A stretch of DNA of 64,000 bases. Source: Oegoconia quadripuncta (taxonomy: Eukaryota > Arthropoda > Insecta > Lepidoptera > Autostichidae). This document shows, piece after piece, positions 41,701 through 52,636 of the stretch (positions within the stretch are counted from its first letter, which is position 1; each line of letters starts with the position of its first letter). Location: contig OX438749.1 of the NCBI GenBank assembly GCA_949316235.1, positions 13,038,914 through 13,102,913 of the forward strand. The letters are read 5' to 3'. The translations under genes were made by a program, and so were the position numbers. The notes under the pieces are model-generated. The model was given only the letters and a program-made list of their open reading frames with translations, ran no database searches and had not been told where the DNA came from.

Positions 41701-41984
41701 TGGCTGCATTCGAATGCACCTCTGCCGTCCCGCGCTGCGCCTCGCCGCCGCCGCCCCGCCCCGCCGCGCCGTCCGACTCGGGGCATCGCGGAGCGCGCGC
41801 GATTTGAAAAAGGATTTTCTAATTTAAAATTAAAAAATCCCGTGCTCGCCGCGCCGCCCTTTTTATTTGCCGCCCGGGGCCATGGCCCCCCCTGCCCCCC
41901 CCACGCTACGCCACTGCGTTTCAATAGGTAACCCTTTATTGTACACAAAATTGTTACAGAAATATACATACATACATAACGGCA

Positions 41985-42210
41985 CGACCTATATCCCAAA
42001 TAGGGTGGTTAGAGATAGCCCAAACAATAGTGTTTGGATGTTCCAAACATTAAGAGTTAATGATTGAAACAACATACAGGGTTCACCTTATGAAATATAC
42101 AGAAATGCACACGTGACAAGCGGTGCGCCCATCGCCGTTGAAACGTGCAAATCTATAAAGGTTTTATGGTGGAAAGTCCCTTAGTCGCCTTTTACGATAC
42201 CCACGGGAAT
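41985..42210 (+). repeat. Interspersed repeat, 'CCCAAATAGGGTGG' family (copy 3)
   Basis: 'TATATCCCAAATAGGGTGGT', 'GTTTGGATGTTCCAAACAT', 'CACACGTGACAAGCGGTGCG', 'CATCGCCGTTGAAACGTGCA' and 'CGATACCCACGGGAATAG' in order. 42216-42641 downstream is unassigned. Confidence 0.6.
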
Positions 42211-42641
42211 AGATCACACAACATTTGAAAATTATTTTAGGTAATATAAATAATAATATACTGCGTGTAAGGTAAAACCCGACGTTCCCTTTATGGGCAT
42301 GTTATTTAATTCAAAATACATGTAAATCCGAAATCCAAATTAAAATATGTTATTTACTTCGGTCGTAAATAAATATTCAAATAAATCGAAGAAAATTACT
42401 TTTAACGCACACTATACAAATTTACACGGCTATTGACTGATTGGTAGGATAGTTAGATGGCGTAATTCATTCTTTAACTTGATGCAACGTTGCAAGTTTA
42501 TCAATTACATTTAAGAGGAAGTTTACATTAGAATAGGTAGGTAACGTAATTAATTTGTTTGAAAAAAATAACTGATTTTTTAATTTTTTCTATTAATATA
42601 AAAAATCGACTAAAGTTATTGTATCGAGGTAACCTACCACC

Positions 42642-42934
42642 TGTTTCAGGGAATGTCGCCTTGTACCTTACAGGCAGTATATATATAAATACAAATTTAG
42701 GCTTAGAATAGACATACTCGTATTTGTCTATTCTAAACTTACTTCTGTGTATTTCACGTGAACCATGTGTATCATCTTAAGTCTATTTTGATCACACCTC
42801 AATGTCTAAGTGGAAGAACGCACCCGGCGTCTCCCGCGAAGACAGAGAGAGAGAGAGAAATGTCAGTGTAGATTGGACACGAGTAATAAAACTAATATTT
42901 GATAAAAAACTTTGTTTATTTTACATATGATACA
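42642..42934 (+). repeat. 5' LTR of an LTR retrotransposon (left edge uncertain)
   Basis: TATA box 'TATATATATAAATA' at 42679-42691, a (GA)n stretch at 42842-42859, AATAAA at 42885-42890, and a TACA end at 42931-42934 directly before the primer-binding site. The left edge is a guess (first TG upstream of the TATA). No second LTR was found downstream. Confidence 0.5.
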
Positions 42935-42945
42935 TGGCGCAGTCG
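42935..42945 (+). promoter_or_regulatory. Primer-binding site (tRNA-Ser type)
   Basis: TGGCGCAGTCG matches the start of the primer-binding site used by Ty3/gypsy elements that prime with tRNA-Ser, from memory of 297/17.6-type elements. Position between LTR and gag is right. Confidence 0.6.
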
Positions 42946-42983
42946 TTTATATCGAACATTGTTGTGAAGCATACTTTTAAAAC

Positions 42984-43565
42984 ATGGCGACAACATTCAA
43001 TTTGCCAGACAAATTACAAGTTTCCTCAGGAAATCTTTCTGAAAATTGGCGGAGCTTTCAGCAGTCTTTGGACATATATTTACTTGCTTCGGGATTGGAC
43101 AACACCAGTGATGAGAGACGAATAGCGATATTGTTAAATATTATTGGTGAAAGCGGTCTGAAAATTTACAATAATTTCAGTTTCGAGGGCGAAAAATCTA
43201 GGACATACGATGAGGTTATAAAACGTTTCTGTGAGTATTGCGAACCAAAGAAAAACGTTTTGCATTCAAGATTTTTATTTTATAACCGTAAACAAGAAGA
43301 CAGTGAACCGTTTGACAATTTTCTCACCGATATTAAGAAATTATCTAAGGACTGTAAATTTAAGTCTGACGAAGAGGCCATTAGAGACAGGTTGGTTTTG
43401 GGAACGAATGACTTGGATACACAGAGGAAATTGATTGTAGAGGGCGATGCTGAGCTTGATTCGGTGATTACTAAACTTCGTTTAGCATTTCAATCATTGA
43501 TAGATGATGATGATGATGGTGGTGTAAACCTACTTTCAAACGTCACATTTTCTGGGCACTTCTAG
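42984..43565 (+). CDS. LTR-retrotransposon gag, N-terminal part only
   Basis: 193 codons from ATG 42984. Begins MATTFNLPDKLQVSSGNLSE then NWRSFQQSLDIYL, a pattern of Ty3/gypsy-type gag capsid proteins, followed by RRIAILLNIIGESGLKIYNN and FCEYCEPKKNVLHSRFLF. It ends in a DDDDDGG stretch and a stop at 43563 without a zinc knuckle, protease or reverse transcriptase. The frame is undamaged over its length. It is either a truncated element or a solo gag gene. Gag proteins of this type assemble into particles with RNA. Downstream (43566-44270) nothing of pol is visible. Confidence 0.8.
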   Translation: MATTFNLPDKLQVSSGNLSENWRSFQQSLDIYLLASGLDNTSDERRIAILLNIIGESGLKIYNNFSFEGEKSRTYDEVIKRFCEYCEPKKNVLHSRFLFYNRKQEDSEPFDNFLTDIKKLSKDCKFKSDEEAIRDRLVLGTNDLDTQRKLIVEGDAELDSVITKLRLAFQSLIDDDDDGGVNLLSNVTFSGHF

Positions 43566-44269
43566 AAAAGAAGGCAAATTAGATTAAATACTTATAAACC
43601 GACAGTGTAGACCATACTTACCTATGTACATTGCCATGCTTGTAATTTAATTTTTGGGAAATTATAGGAGAAATTTGGGTAATTTATTATTGTATTATGT
43701 TTAAATATACACAACCAACTCATGTAGGTATACTTCACTTTAAATGTAACTCTGACGATGTCCATTCTGATTACTAATTAAGGAAAACCTGTTAATCCCT
43801 GTACTATTGAGAACACAATGCATGTTAAAGTATACATTATGTATACTCCAAAAATAAATAAATTTTGGTAACACTGGTGCTACTTAAATAACTCTGAAAA
43901 AGGTTCACGAGCTAGCTAATGCAGATTAAATGTAAAAAATTTATTAAGCACGCTGTTGTTAACGCGTTATTATCCGTAATTAGGCCCTGGACGAGAGGGC
44001 ATTGTGGTTACAGAAGGTCGAACTAGAGAACACCTGGGCCCGACCGGGTTCGCACACCTACGTGAATTAATTTTGTCTCCTAAAGAAAATTACCTGCTCA
44101 GTACAATAGGCTGAAAGAGATGGCGTGACCTCCCGAATATTCAGGTTGTACGCCCTTGGGCGCTTTTAAACTTGATAGTAATATATTATGGTAATATTGG
44201 AGTATTGTATGAGTTAGTAAAATGTGAACGTAGCAGTAGTATATGTATTTGTTAGGTACTTAGTAATTT
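43566..44269. other. Unassigned DNA
   Basis: No pol, no second LTR. 43980-44170 is GC-richer but carries no frame worth naming. Confidence 0.4.
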
Positions 44270-44430
44270 ATAAAGCACAACGGATTATCTTTTGACCTGA
44301 CATTAAGAGAAGATAAGGTTGAAGGAATGGAAGTACAAAATGATTTGGGGGACTGGCTATCACATTTCAAACAACCGTAATATAATAAGGCAATCAACAT
44401 TACGAGTTAGTTCATGTCATTAAGTTAGAC
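44270..44430 (-). repeat. LINE-like 3' end, 'ACAACGG(G)TTGGTACTT' family (copy 3)
   Basis: 'AAAGCACAACGGATTATCTT', 'TTAAGAGAAGATAAGGTTGA', 'TTTGGGGGACTGGCTATCAC' and 'GTTCATGTCATTAAGTTAGA' match 15446-15660. Confidence 0.5.
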
Positions 44431-44944
44431 AAAGCTCTCTGAATATTCAGTACCTAGGCCAACTTAAAGTAAAAATGATTACCATTTTAACATTTTCTAG
44501 TAAGATAAATAATTAAAAATGTTTTGTTCCACTCTAAATCTCATTTTGTTCATTCTAATTTTTAGGGTTTCGTATCAAAAAAGTAAAAAACGAACCACAT
44601 TGTTGTCATTTTGTAGTCCATCTATCCGTCACAATCGATTATTTTGACTTTAAGACCAGTAACGACTTTTGTTATTAAAATAGATGAGAAGGTCCATACT
44701 TTATATAGGCAACTTACCCTTGTACCTCCGATGACTATTGATAGATCTTTTCACTCAAATAATTGTTTGTGCAAGTAAGAATGTGCAAATGGTTAGTTAA
44801 GTAACAATGATAGTGTATAAATGTAAAAAGCGATGCAAATCGCGGCACAGATGAAGCTTACGTCTAGCAGCGGACCTGTTTTGATTAATAATGTTACTAA
44901 ATTTTTTGCACATGTTAATGGGGTAACATTCAATTAAAGAGGGA

Positions 44945-45177
44945 ATAAGCTGGAAAGAGAATATAAGAAATGAAGAGGTGTTAATGGTGGTAAAGGAGAA
45001 GAGATGCCTGTTGGCTACAATTGAGAACCGAAGAGGAAAGATGATAGGTCACTTGATACGACACGACATTTTTTGAAGAACTTAATTTAGGGAAAGATTG
45101 AAGGAAAGAGAGGAAGGGGGAGACCTAGGCGCCATTACTTTGACCAAGTGAAAGAAAAAGGGAATATTGTGTCGTAG
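44945..45177 (+). pseudogene. LINE reverse transcriptase C-terminus (RTE/R4-like)
   Basis: One frame reads WKENIRNEEVLMVVKEKRCL and LATIENRRGKMIGHLIRHD to a stop; another, after a frameshift, reads RGRGRPRRHYFDQVKEKGNI ending VS and a stop at 45175. This is the C-terminal block (basic, RGRPR) of an endonuclease/reverse transcriptase LINE common in insects. The rest of the element is absent. Confidence 0.8.
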
Positions 45178-45815
45178 CAAGCAGTTTAATCGAGGGCGGC
45201 GGACGTGGTCATTACACCACCTATAAAAACATAGCTGTTAAATTTAAGAAGAAGGACATCCAATTAGCAAGATTTAGTCAATTTCCAAGTCAATGGCATG
45301 CCTCTTCTGTTGTTTCTGTGAGAAAAATAGCTTATATAATGGATGACACACTAACATAACCAATATTGCCTCAAATTAGAGTATTTCGTGCCTTTAGATT
45401 CCGTAGGTATCTATATACTCGTAGACCATAAAATTGATCTCTAACTCCATGTAATAGGAAGTATCCACACAGTCTACCGTACGTGCTACTTTAATTCAAT
45501 GAAAACAATAGTTGACTATGAAAGTAGGTTAGTTATATACATGTGTACACCCACAGCTACCTAGAACGAAATGGAAGAAAAATATTCAACGTTCGACGCG
45601 GTTTTGTATGACAATAAAATGTAGTGTTGACAGATGAAGCTTTCCTTTGCTATTCCAGTAAAGGGTTTAATGCGTACTGTGCGTGTTCGCTGCAGCGGTT
45701 GTTACAACTTGTATGTTTGATTTATTGTCAGTGAATAAGGTTATAATAATATAAATTTTAAACTTAGAATACTGGCGAGCATTATAATATCGTCTTAGTA
45801 CCTATTATAATATAA
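45178..45815. other. Unassigned DNA
   Basis: No feature I can support. Confidence 0.4.
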
Positions 45816-45817
45816 AT

Positions 45818-45985
45818 CTCAGAAATTGCTGAACAGATTTCTATAAAACATGGCAAGGAATCATCTCGTAACCATTAGCTTTCGAAAATAAACCACTTTC
45901 AAATCTGTTTAGCCGTTTTCACGGTACAATACCACAAACAGATACACAGACAAACATAACACAAATTCAAACTATAACACGATAA
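45818..45985 (+). repeat. SINE/LINE-tail module (decayed)
   Basis: 'GAAATTGCTGAACAGATTTC', 'AATCTGTTTAGCCGTTTTCA', 'ACAATACCACAAACAGATAC' and 'ACACAGACAAACATAACAC' form the tail type that ends in CACAGACA words. Confidence 0.5.
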
Positions 45986-46387
45986 TAAAAATAACTAAAA
46001 AAATATATTTGTACTGTACAGGTACAAAGAATAAACGAAGAGACTCTGGAATTTAGCGGAGCTCTTATTAGTTAAAAAGTATGCAAAGAGAGGACAGTGT
46101 CTAGCGAGTGGGGTACCTACCGGCCAATACAAGAGTTATACGTCATGCGTGAGGAAGTGTGATTTGATGTGTGAATATATGTGTGCCCAACAGTGGACCT
46201 GTACAGTGTGTGTGCATGTGTGTGTGCAGTAAAGTTCTATCGAGCATTAGCGCAGACAATATTATTTTCTAGAGATGGTGAGAATTCAACATATTTATTT
46301 ACCTTCCCTACTTTTTATTTGTAAAAATCTCTAAGTTATTTGTAGTGGTATTTAATGTATATTTTTCTAGCAATATTTTTTTTTATA

Positions 46388-46620
46388 TTGGATGAGTTTT
46401 TTACCGTAAGGAAAAAATAGGGCATGTTAGGTAAGTGAAATAGAAATTATTGGCATAGGTAGTTTAATCTTTTTTTTTTCAAATAAGGACGCTCCGACCG
46501 TATATTGATATGCGACTGGCGGGATTAGTAGGGTTCCTATCATGCGAAATTTATTTGGAACACATATTTTCTCCAAGTTTTCTTTATTTATTTAATTTAA
46601 TGTCATCCGGTATATTTACA
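46388..46620 (+). mobile_element. Foldback MITE, truncated copy of 36865-37237
   Basis: 'GGATGAGTTTTTTACCGTAA', 'GGAAAAAATAGGGCATGTTA', 'GATATGCGACTGGCGGGATT' and 'CTTTATTTATTTAATTTAAT' match the left arm and centre of the copy at 36865. The right arm is missing. Confidence 0.7.
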
Positions 46621-46734
46621 CATATTTCATTTTATGCAATTACATATTTGATTAGATCGAGATCGATTTTTTATCCCCGACGAAAAATGACAGGTGTGTG
46701 TGTCGCGGTATATCTCAATAATTCGATTTGATGC

Positions 46735-47325
46735 GGCTTTTTAGGTTTCCGTAGTCAACAAGGGATCCTCCTTATAGTTTCGCCATGTCTGTCTGTCTAT
46801 CCGAGACTTAACTCAGAGGCTCTTAGCACTAGAAAGCTGTAATTTGGGATACGTATACATAAAGTGGTAAAATTAAATCTTGAAAAATATTTTCCCGTAC
46901 ACTTAAAGTACAGGGATGAATTTTCTTTTATTTTTGTACCCCATCGCCATCGTGTGGCGTGTCCCTGGAGGTCATTTAAGAATATAACAGGTTAGTTTTC
47001 AAAATATAACAGTCCTTCAAAATATAATAATCTTTCGATTTAGGGATCCATTCAAGAAATATTAAACTTTAAAGTGCAAATTTTTGTTAGTAACGATACG
47101 TAAAAAAATCACGGCAGTAGTATAATAAATTTAAAAGGAAAGCTATTACAGGTAAGTAGGTTTTACAAGTTAATGAGTACTAGTAGAAAAACTTAAATGT
47201 ACTATTCGTTGACTAATATTTGTCAAACAACAAAAACCCCCTTCTAAGTTCGCATATTGTGAAGGCAAGTACAGAACCATACACAGCGAGTGGCCCGACA
47301 CGCACTTGACCCGTTTTTTATACTT
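46735..47325 (+). repeat. Interspersed repeat ending 'GAGTGGCCCGACACGCACTTGACC' (copy 2)
   Basis: Starts 'GGTTTCCGTAGTCAACAAGG', then 'TATAGTTTCGCCATGTCTGT', and ends 'GCGAGTGGCCCGACACGCAC'. Longest copy in the window. Confidence 0.75.
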
Positions 47326-48090
47326 AAGATTAAACTAGGGAAAGATTGCTTGATGAAAATCGGAAGTGGCTTTGCATCTGGCTGGTATTATTAGAATTTT
47401 TTCCATGGGGGTTTAAGTTTTCAATTTATGTTTTAGACTAATCGTATAGGAAACTATATGGATACTGCTTTACGTAAGTAATGAGCTTTGCTATGACACT
47501 ACTTACCTACCTAAAATTCAAAATATAACTTTTTAACGAACGGTATTTTTTCAAAGAGCGCTCCTACATTTTGGGGAAATGGAATTTCAAATGTCTCTTT
47601 AGGTTACAATATCGAAACGCTCGGTATTCGTTTGAATATTTTTAAACTAGCTAGTAAAGTATGTGTCGTCTAAAGCTAAAGCTCTGTATGCGGTCTATAA
47701 AACGGACCTCGTTGTCCGCCGCAGGTGCCTTTGTTAGAAAATATATAATAATAAGGATTTTCCAGCTTTAAACTCAGAGTTCAGCGCATTGTTTCAACAC
47801 TTTTGGTGGTGCAGCATTAGTTTTTAATTTAAGAAATGACTCTTCGCTTTGTTTGGAGCCGTTAAGATATTAAGAGGGCTTATTTCGTCCAGTGGGATTG
47901 GATGAATTAAGATTTCTTTTTAAATACAGAATTTTTAATTTTAAATACAGAATAAATCAAACATATTGTACGTTGAAAAGATTATAAGCTATAAACATTA
48001 TGTTTCAAGAAAATGTTTTAATGATTTTTCACCATTTAATAGTTTTAATTTTAAATTCGAATTCGTTGTAATTATTTACAAAATGTTTAT
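47326..48090. other. Unassigned, with a MITE piece at 47865-47975
   Basis: 47865-47975 repeats 'AAGAGGGCTTATTTCGTCCA' and 'TTAAGATTTCTTTTTAAATA' of the 37919 MITE family, with a 15-20 bp internal repeat of 'TTTTAAATACAGAAT'. The rest is unrecognised. Confidence 0.45.
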
Positions 48091-48091
48091 A

Positions 48092-48131
48092 AAATATTAT
48101 GTATAGCTTTTATAAGCTATACATAATATTT
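48092..48131. repeat. Perfect 18-bp stem palindrome
   Basis: AAATATTATGTATAGCTT and its exact reverse complement separated by TTAT. Cruciform-capable. Confidence 0.95.
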
Positions 48132-48294
48132 TCCCTTTTATTTTTTTTTATTTGACTGGTACTGGTAGATACTGTAGTACAACTAGGACAGCACTAGTTA
48201 GGGAATAATACAATAAATGGTGTGGAAAAATTAGTAGTGTGACTAACAAGAAAAAGAATCCTGTTTGTAACACTGGTGTGATAACTTGGTGTGA

Positions 48295-48600
48295 CTATGA
48301 GTCGGTAAGGGTTCTGATCTGAACTTTGCGGTTATTGCGGCCATAAGGCCAAGTTGGCCTGGCCTGGAGGATAACCTCCAGATGACCGCGGAATTGAACG
48401 TCACTGGAGATGTTCACTCCGAGAATCCCAATACTCAGCTTAACGTCAAGGGGAGTGCTCTGAAATTGAAGAGACAGGGGAAATGGAATCTTGTTTGCGG
48501 TGAATGTGCAAAGTTGTGTCTTTTTAGGGTTAAACTTAACTAGGTTGAGAATGCCCCAATTAGAGACTTGGTCTAGTGAGGTCTCGATTTCAGACACAAG
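48295..48600 (-). pseudogene. LINE reverse transcriptase fragment (post-core)
   Basis: The minus frame (100 codons) reads SEIETSLDQVSNWGILNLVK, FNPKKTQLCTFTANKIPFPL, SIGILGVNISSDVQFRGHLE: the segment just after the FADD core of a Jockey/CR1-like reverse transcriptase. It then frameshifts. It is probably from the same LINE family whose C-terminus is at 55324 and 40142. Confidence 0.8.
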
Positions 48601-48715
48601 CTTGTCAAATTATTAGCTTTTAGCTTTTTAACATTAGCTTCAATTTAAGAGGATTTATTTCGTAACTTGTAACTTGCACTTCTTATGGAAGGCCTATGTT
48701 CAGCAACGGACTATA

Positions 48716-49030
48716 TACAGGGTATTACAAAAATACCCGTAAAGCTGAAAGGGTGTTAAAGGATTGTTAAGAGTCTATTGACAATATATGAAAACCGTAG
48801 TACAATATTATGACTCACCGAAAAATGAATAATATTTATTAAAAACATTAGGCAATATTATTTCAATGTTTTTATTGAAAATATTTTTTTTTATGCACAA
48901 CGGGTTGGTACTTCACCTCAATCACACCTGATGTTAAGTGAAGATGAGGTCGAAGGTGGAAGCGTACTGACTGATTAATTGTCCATTTAACACCCTTTCA
49001 GCTTCATGGGTATTTTTGTAACACCGTGTA
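48716..49030. mobile_element. MITE with 43-bp inverted termini and a nested LINE tail
   Basis: 'TACAGGGTATTACAAAAATA' plus 'CCCGTAAAGCTGAAAGGGTG' faces 'CACCCTTTCAGCTTCATGGG' plus 'TATTTTTGTAACACCGTGTA'. Flanks are TA. At 48886-48975 a LINE-like 3' end ('ATGCACAACGGGTTGGTACT') has inserted. Confidence 0.8.
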
Positions 49031-50820
49031 TAGGTAGACTGAAATAGATGGTGATGCCATTGCACTTACCCAAATACTATACGTCTCACTATACGGCATA
49101 CATTGTTTATGATTAAGGTTAATTAGATAGAATAACGTGAGAGGTATTTGTTGTCATGTGTGTGTGTTACCTTTTACCACGCTGTAGTTTAAACACCCGC
49201 ATCGCCGATGCAGATAATATTATTCAAACAACTAAATCCTACACTATTAAACTACTGAGGATTACTATTAATCACGTCAAGATGTTTACCCTCATCCCAC
49301 GTCAGTTCAGCGGGAATTATCTAAGGCGAGATAAATAGGACGTCTCCAAACGCGCCTTTGCGCGCTATTCAAGCCCACTTGGGCGCTATTTGCAAATCTC
49401 TTCAGCTCTTAATAGGGTTAGAATAGACCTGAATACTCTTGTCTATAAATTAATCAATTTATAATCTATCGATGCAAATCAGGATCGTGATTTCCCTGTT
49501 CGAAAACTCTCTTCTGAATCCATTTAACTCGGTACATAGATCGTCTGTGAGATAGTGCAAGAGCAGTTTATGGCTTTAGGACGTCAATTTGCAACAAAAG
49601 TTGAGAAAAGTTGTAGTTTGAATTGGATATAAAAACGACCTTAAATCCTTTTCATAAAGCCTTTTAACGTTTATACTTGTGAACGTAATGGAGGTTTATA
49701 TTCTTATTGAGCGTTTCACGAGAGTGAGGTTATTCATGACCAGGTGTTGGCTGAGTCATGCACATAATTTAGGTACATTTCATCCATACGGGATTGGGAA
49801 TATCGTACACGCGCGGCTTTTCTGGAACCAAACTCAGATTACCTTGAAATTTTTGCATAAAAAGCACGCGTGTAGTTGGCGAGATTCAGATTTAACGCCA
49901 GTAATGTAAAACAGTAAATTTGTGGGGGCCATAAAGTGTTACAAGGAAAGAGATATATATGTTTTACTGTTACGAGTATGAGAGTATGCGTCAAATTGAA
50001 CAGGTTTGAAAATTTTCTGTGAAATCTTCAAAATATTTTAAAAAAATCAAAAGTTGTTTATTTTTCTCACCACAAATGATGCTTTACAAAGTGACTTTAG
50101 GGCTAGGTTAGGTTAGAACACATTTCTGGGAAGACTTTTGCCTGAAAAGGAAGAACCAGAATTACAAGTCACCATGCCCATAACGGATGGGTTAAATATG
50201 GTGATTGAGGAACAAAACATATAAGGAAAGAATCAAACGGGAAGGAAATCACGAATCAGTAAATAACATAAGACCTGGTTTTTGGAGTGGAATATCAATC
50301 TAAATTATCAAGGCGGTTTTGTTTCGAACAGCCGAAAGCTAGTGTTTCATGTGGTTCTACATAGCGACGATTGAATTATATGCCCTATATCACAGTGCTC
50401 TCAGCTAATAACTGTCATTTATTATTACCACTTAGTGGCACAGATGGTGAAATAGTGGGGTTAGACATTATTCTCCTGTAACGGTTGTTTCAGGTGCCTT
50501 TGGTGTGTTACAACATAAATTTCACCAAACGTTCTCTTTGTCTGTTTTCATTGGTATGCAATTTTAAATCCTTTGAATTGGTAACATTTTGTTCAAATGG
50601 GTTTTATGAACCCATGTGCCAGATAATTGCGTAAAATTGGTTACGTTCGGCCTTAAACGTTTATAATAATTAATTGTTGTACTACTAATACTATATAATG
50701 ATTTGATTTGTTAATCACTGTACTTTTGCCGCCAACTGGAGCTCTGGTCTCCCCATGGTTAATAATACTCGGAGTAATCGATGTACATACATACGGAAAA
50801 AATCATATATGTATACTACG
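49031..50820. other. Unrecognised; candidate non-coding island at 49560-49960
   Basis: The island lacks repeat landmarks and contains TGAGTCAT (49752, AP-1-like) and CCATAAA words, but no gene. A 76-codon frame (49679-49909) is not accepted. The remainder is AT-rich and unassigned. Confidence 0.3.
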
Positions 50821-50827
50821 AAATGAG

Positions 50828-50895
50828 AACCTCCTCCTTAAATAAGGAGGAGGTAACTTTTTAACCATTTCCAAATGGAGGTTAAAAAGTTACTG
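50828..50895. repeat. Two adjacent hairpins
   Basis: 'ACCTCCTCCTTAAATAAGGAGGAGGT' is one perfect palindrome (arms of 11-12 bp). 'GTAACTTTTTAACC' and 'GGTTAAAAAGTTAC' directly after it make a second stem with a 14-nt loop. Confidence 0.85.
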
Positions 50896-50989
50896 ATTTC
50901 TTCACTAAGCAACTATAGCTGACCAACAATGCCTCATAGGATAAGTAAATCATAGGTTATACGTTTCGGTAGCTGCTCTTAAATTATTT

Positions 50990-52400
50990 TTAACCGACTT
51001 CAATCAAAAAGGAGGAGATTCTATAATCGGCTGTATGTATATTTTTTTTTATGGATGTTCACCGATCATTCCGAGATTTTGAGTGAATCTTTTTGTAAAT
51101 AAAGTTTAGCGACAAGTTCATCCCATTATAATTTTAATACAATCGGTTTATTAGTTTTTTTTTTGTAATGAAGGTAAATAGCATAATAGATTAAGATATT
51201 TAGACGATTGTCTAGTTTTTAAGGACTCACTTACAGGAAAACTATGTTGATAATAGCAGTTTGGGTTTGTATGAAAAAAGTGTAGAGAAAGTCGGTGTGA
51301 TTACCAATAAATACGCGAAGATCATCAGGTCAAGCTGGTATACTCCAACTGCCCATCTAAACTGTAGGTAGGTCGCCATCGCACAAAAACGGTCAGAGAG
51401 AATGGCAAGCACTCGAAAATACTAAAAAAAAGCTTTTTGACAACAAAAAAAAACAACAAAGTAAATGATAGTTTTACTGATACGCTGATATCACTTAATT
51501 AGGTATTTTCTATGTTCACTGTCGTAATTTTTTGGAAACATTGTTAACCGCAAAATAGCATTACGTATTTAGACGACTGTGTAGTGTTTGCACAGGGAAA
51601 GGGAAATAAAGCCGGTGTATGTAATGCCAATAAATATGATAAATCGAAGATCATCAGGTCAAGCTGGTATACCACCACCACCCATGCCCACCTAACCTGT
51701 AGGAGCCAGAAGGGTCATCACGCACAAAAGTGATCAGAGGATTGGGAGCATGCTAAAATGCTAAAAAGTGAAAAATAAAAACTTTTTAACAAAACAACCA
51801 GCCGACTTCACTAAATCAGCCACTACAAAGTAAAACTAAATTTGATAAACGCTCCTTATTATCCTTATTATTATTATTATTTCTAGTTTATGTAAAAATA
51901 TCTTTCGCAGTCGCCTTCAATCTTTAGAGTGACTTTAATGTAAATTAAATTACTTTCAACATTGACGCCGACTTCGAAAGATAAATGCTTATTTACGTTT
52001 CGAAAGATATTTTTAATTTTTCATATAGGTTAGAAATAATAATAATTACGAAGTGAACATAGAAAATAAGTAATTAAGTGATACAAGAGTTTCAGTCAAA
52101 TTATTTTTTACTTTTTTGTGACTGAGTGGGTTTTGTATTTCACTTTTTAGTATTTTAGCGTGCTCGCCAACCCACCTGATTACTTTTGTGCGATAGCGAC
52201 CCTTCTAGCTCCTACAGATTAGGTGGGCAGTTGGGGTATACCAGCTCGATCTGATGATCTTCGATTTGTCAAACTTATAGGTAATCACATCGACTTTCTG
52301 TACACTTTTTCCATACAAACCCAAACTGCATCTACTTTCGGTGTGCAAACACTACACAATCGTCTAAATACCTGAACAGGTATATTTTAATTGGCATAAT
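50990..52400. repeat. Three-copy repeat: two direct, one inverted
   Basis: Copy A (about 51190-51530, +), copy B (about 51563-51790, +) and copy C (about 52020-52395, -) share 'AGATCATCAGGTCAAGCTGG', 'TATAC(T/C)CCAACTGCCCA', 'ATTTAGACGATTGTGTAG' and 'TCACTTAATTA'. A and C also share 'GCAGTTTGGGTTTGTATG' and 'TTTTCTATGTTCAC' at the inner edge, so they form a 350-bp-armed inverted repeat with B inside. The preceding 50990-51190 ('ACCGACTTCAATCAAAAAGG') is a common lepidopteran flank to such units. Non-coding. Confidence 0.75.
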
Positions 52401-52636
52401 AAAGAACAACTGATAGTAGGAATAGGGAATACTCATGACCTTTTCTTAGTAATTACAATTAATTTAATAACATTTATACAATATTTATAAACAATAATTA
52501 TACAATTTATTATTTAGTAATTATATATTCCTGGATAAGCACAGTGGAACTAAATTTAATTAGCAATTTTAGCTGCAATGTGTATGCTGTAAATGAAACA
52601 ACAAATTTATAAAACACAATTAAAAATACTTATATC

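Larger units (their letters stand above)
39202..41916 (-). mobile_element. hAT DNA transposon, 2715 bp, with perfect 8-bp target duplication
   Basis: Termini CAGTGGCGTAGCGTG (39202) and CACGCTACGCCACTG (ends 41916) are perfect 15-bp inverted repeats. CGTTTCAA is duplicated at 39194-39201 and 41917-41924. Transposase remnants lie on the minus strand (40029-41700). The N-terminal third of the transposase is missing, and a LINE tail has inserted in the C-terminus. The subterminal right end (41710-41900) is extremely GC-rich. Likely non-autonomous and dead. Confidence 0.92.

Noticed and set aside
41640..41999. 119-codon minus frame rich in Gly/Arg and plus frames rich in Pro/Arg
   Set aside because: Translation of the GC-rich hAT end and its terminal repeat.
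42934..43125. 63-codon plus frame
   Set aside because: Overlaps the LTR-element primer site and gag in another frame; shadow.
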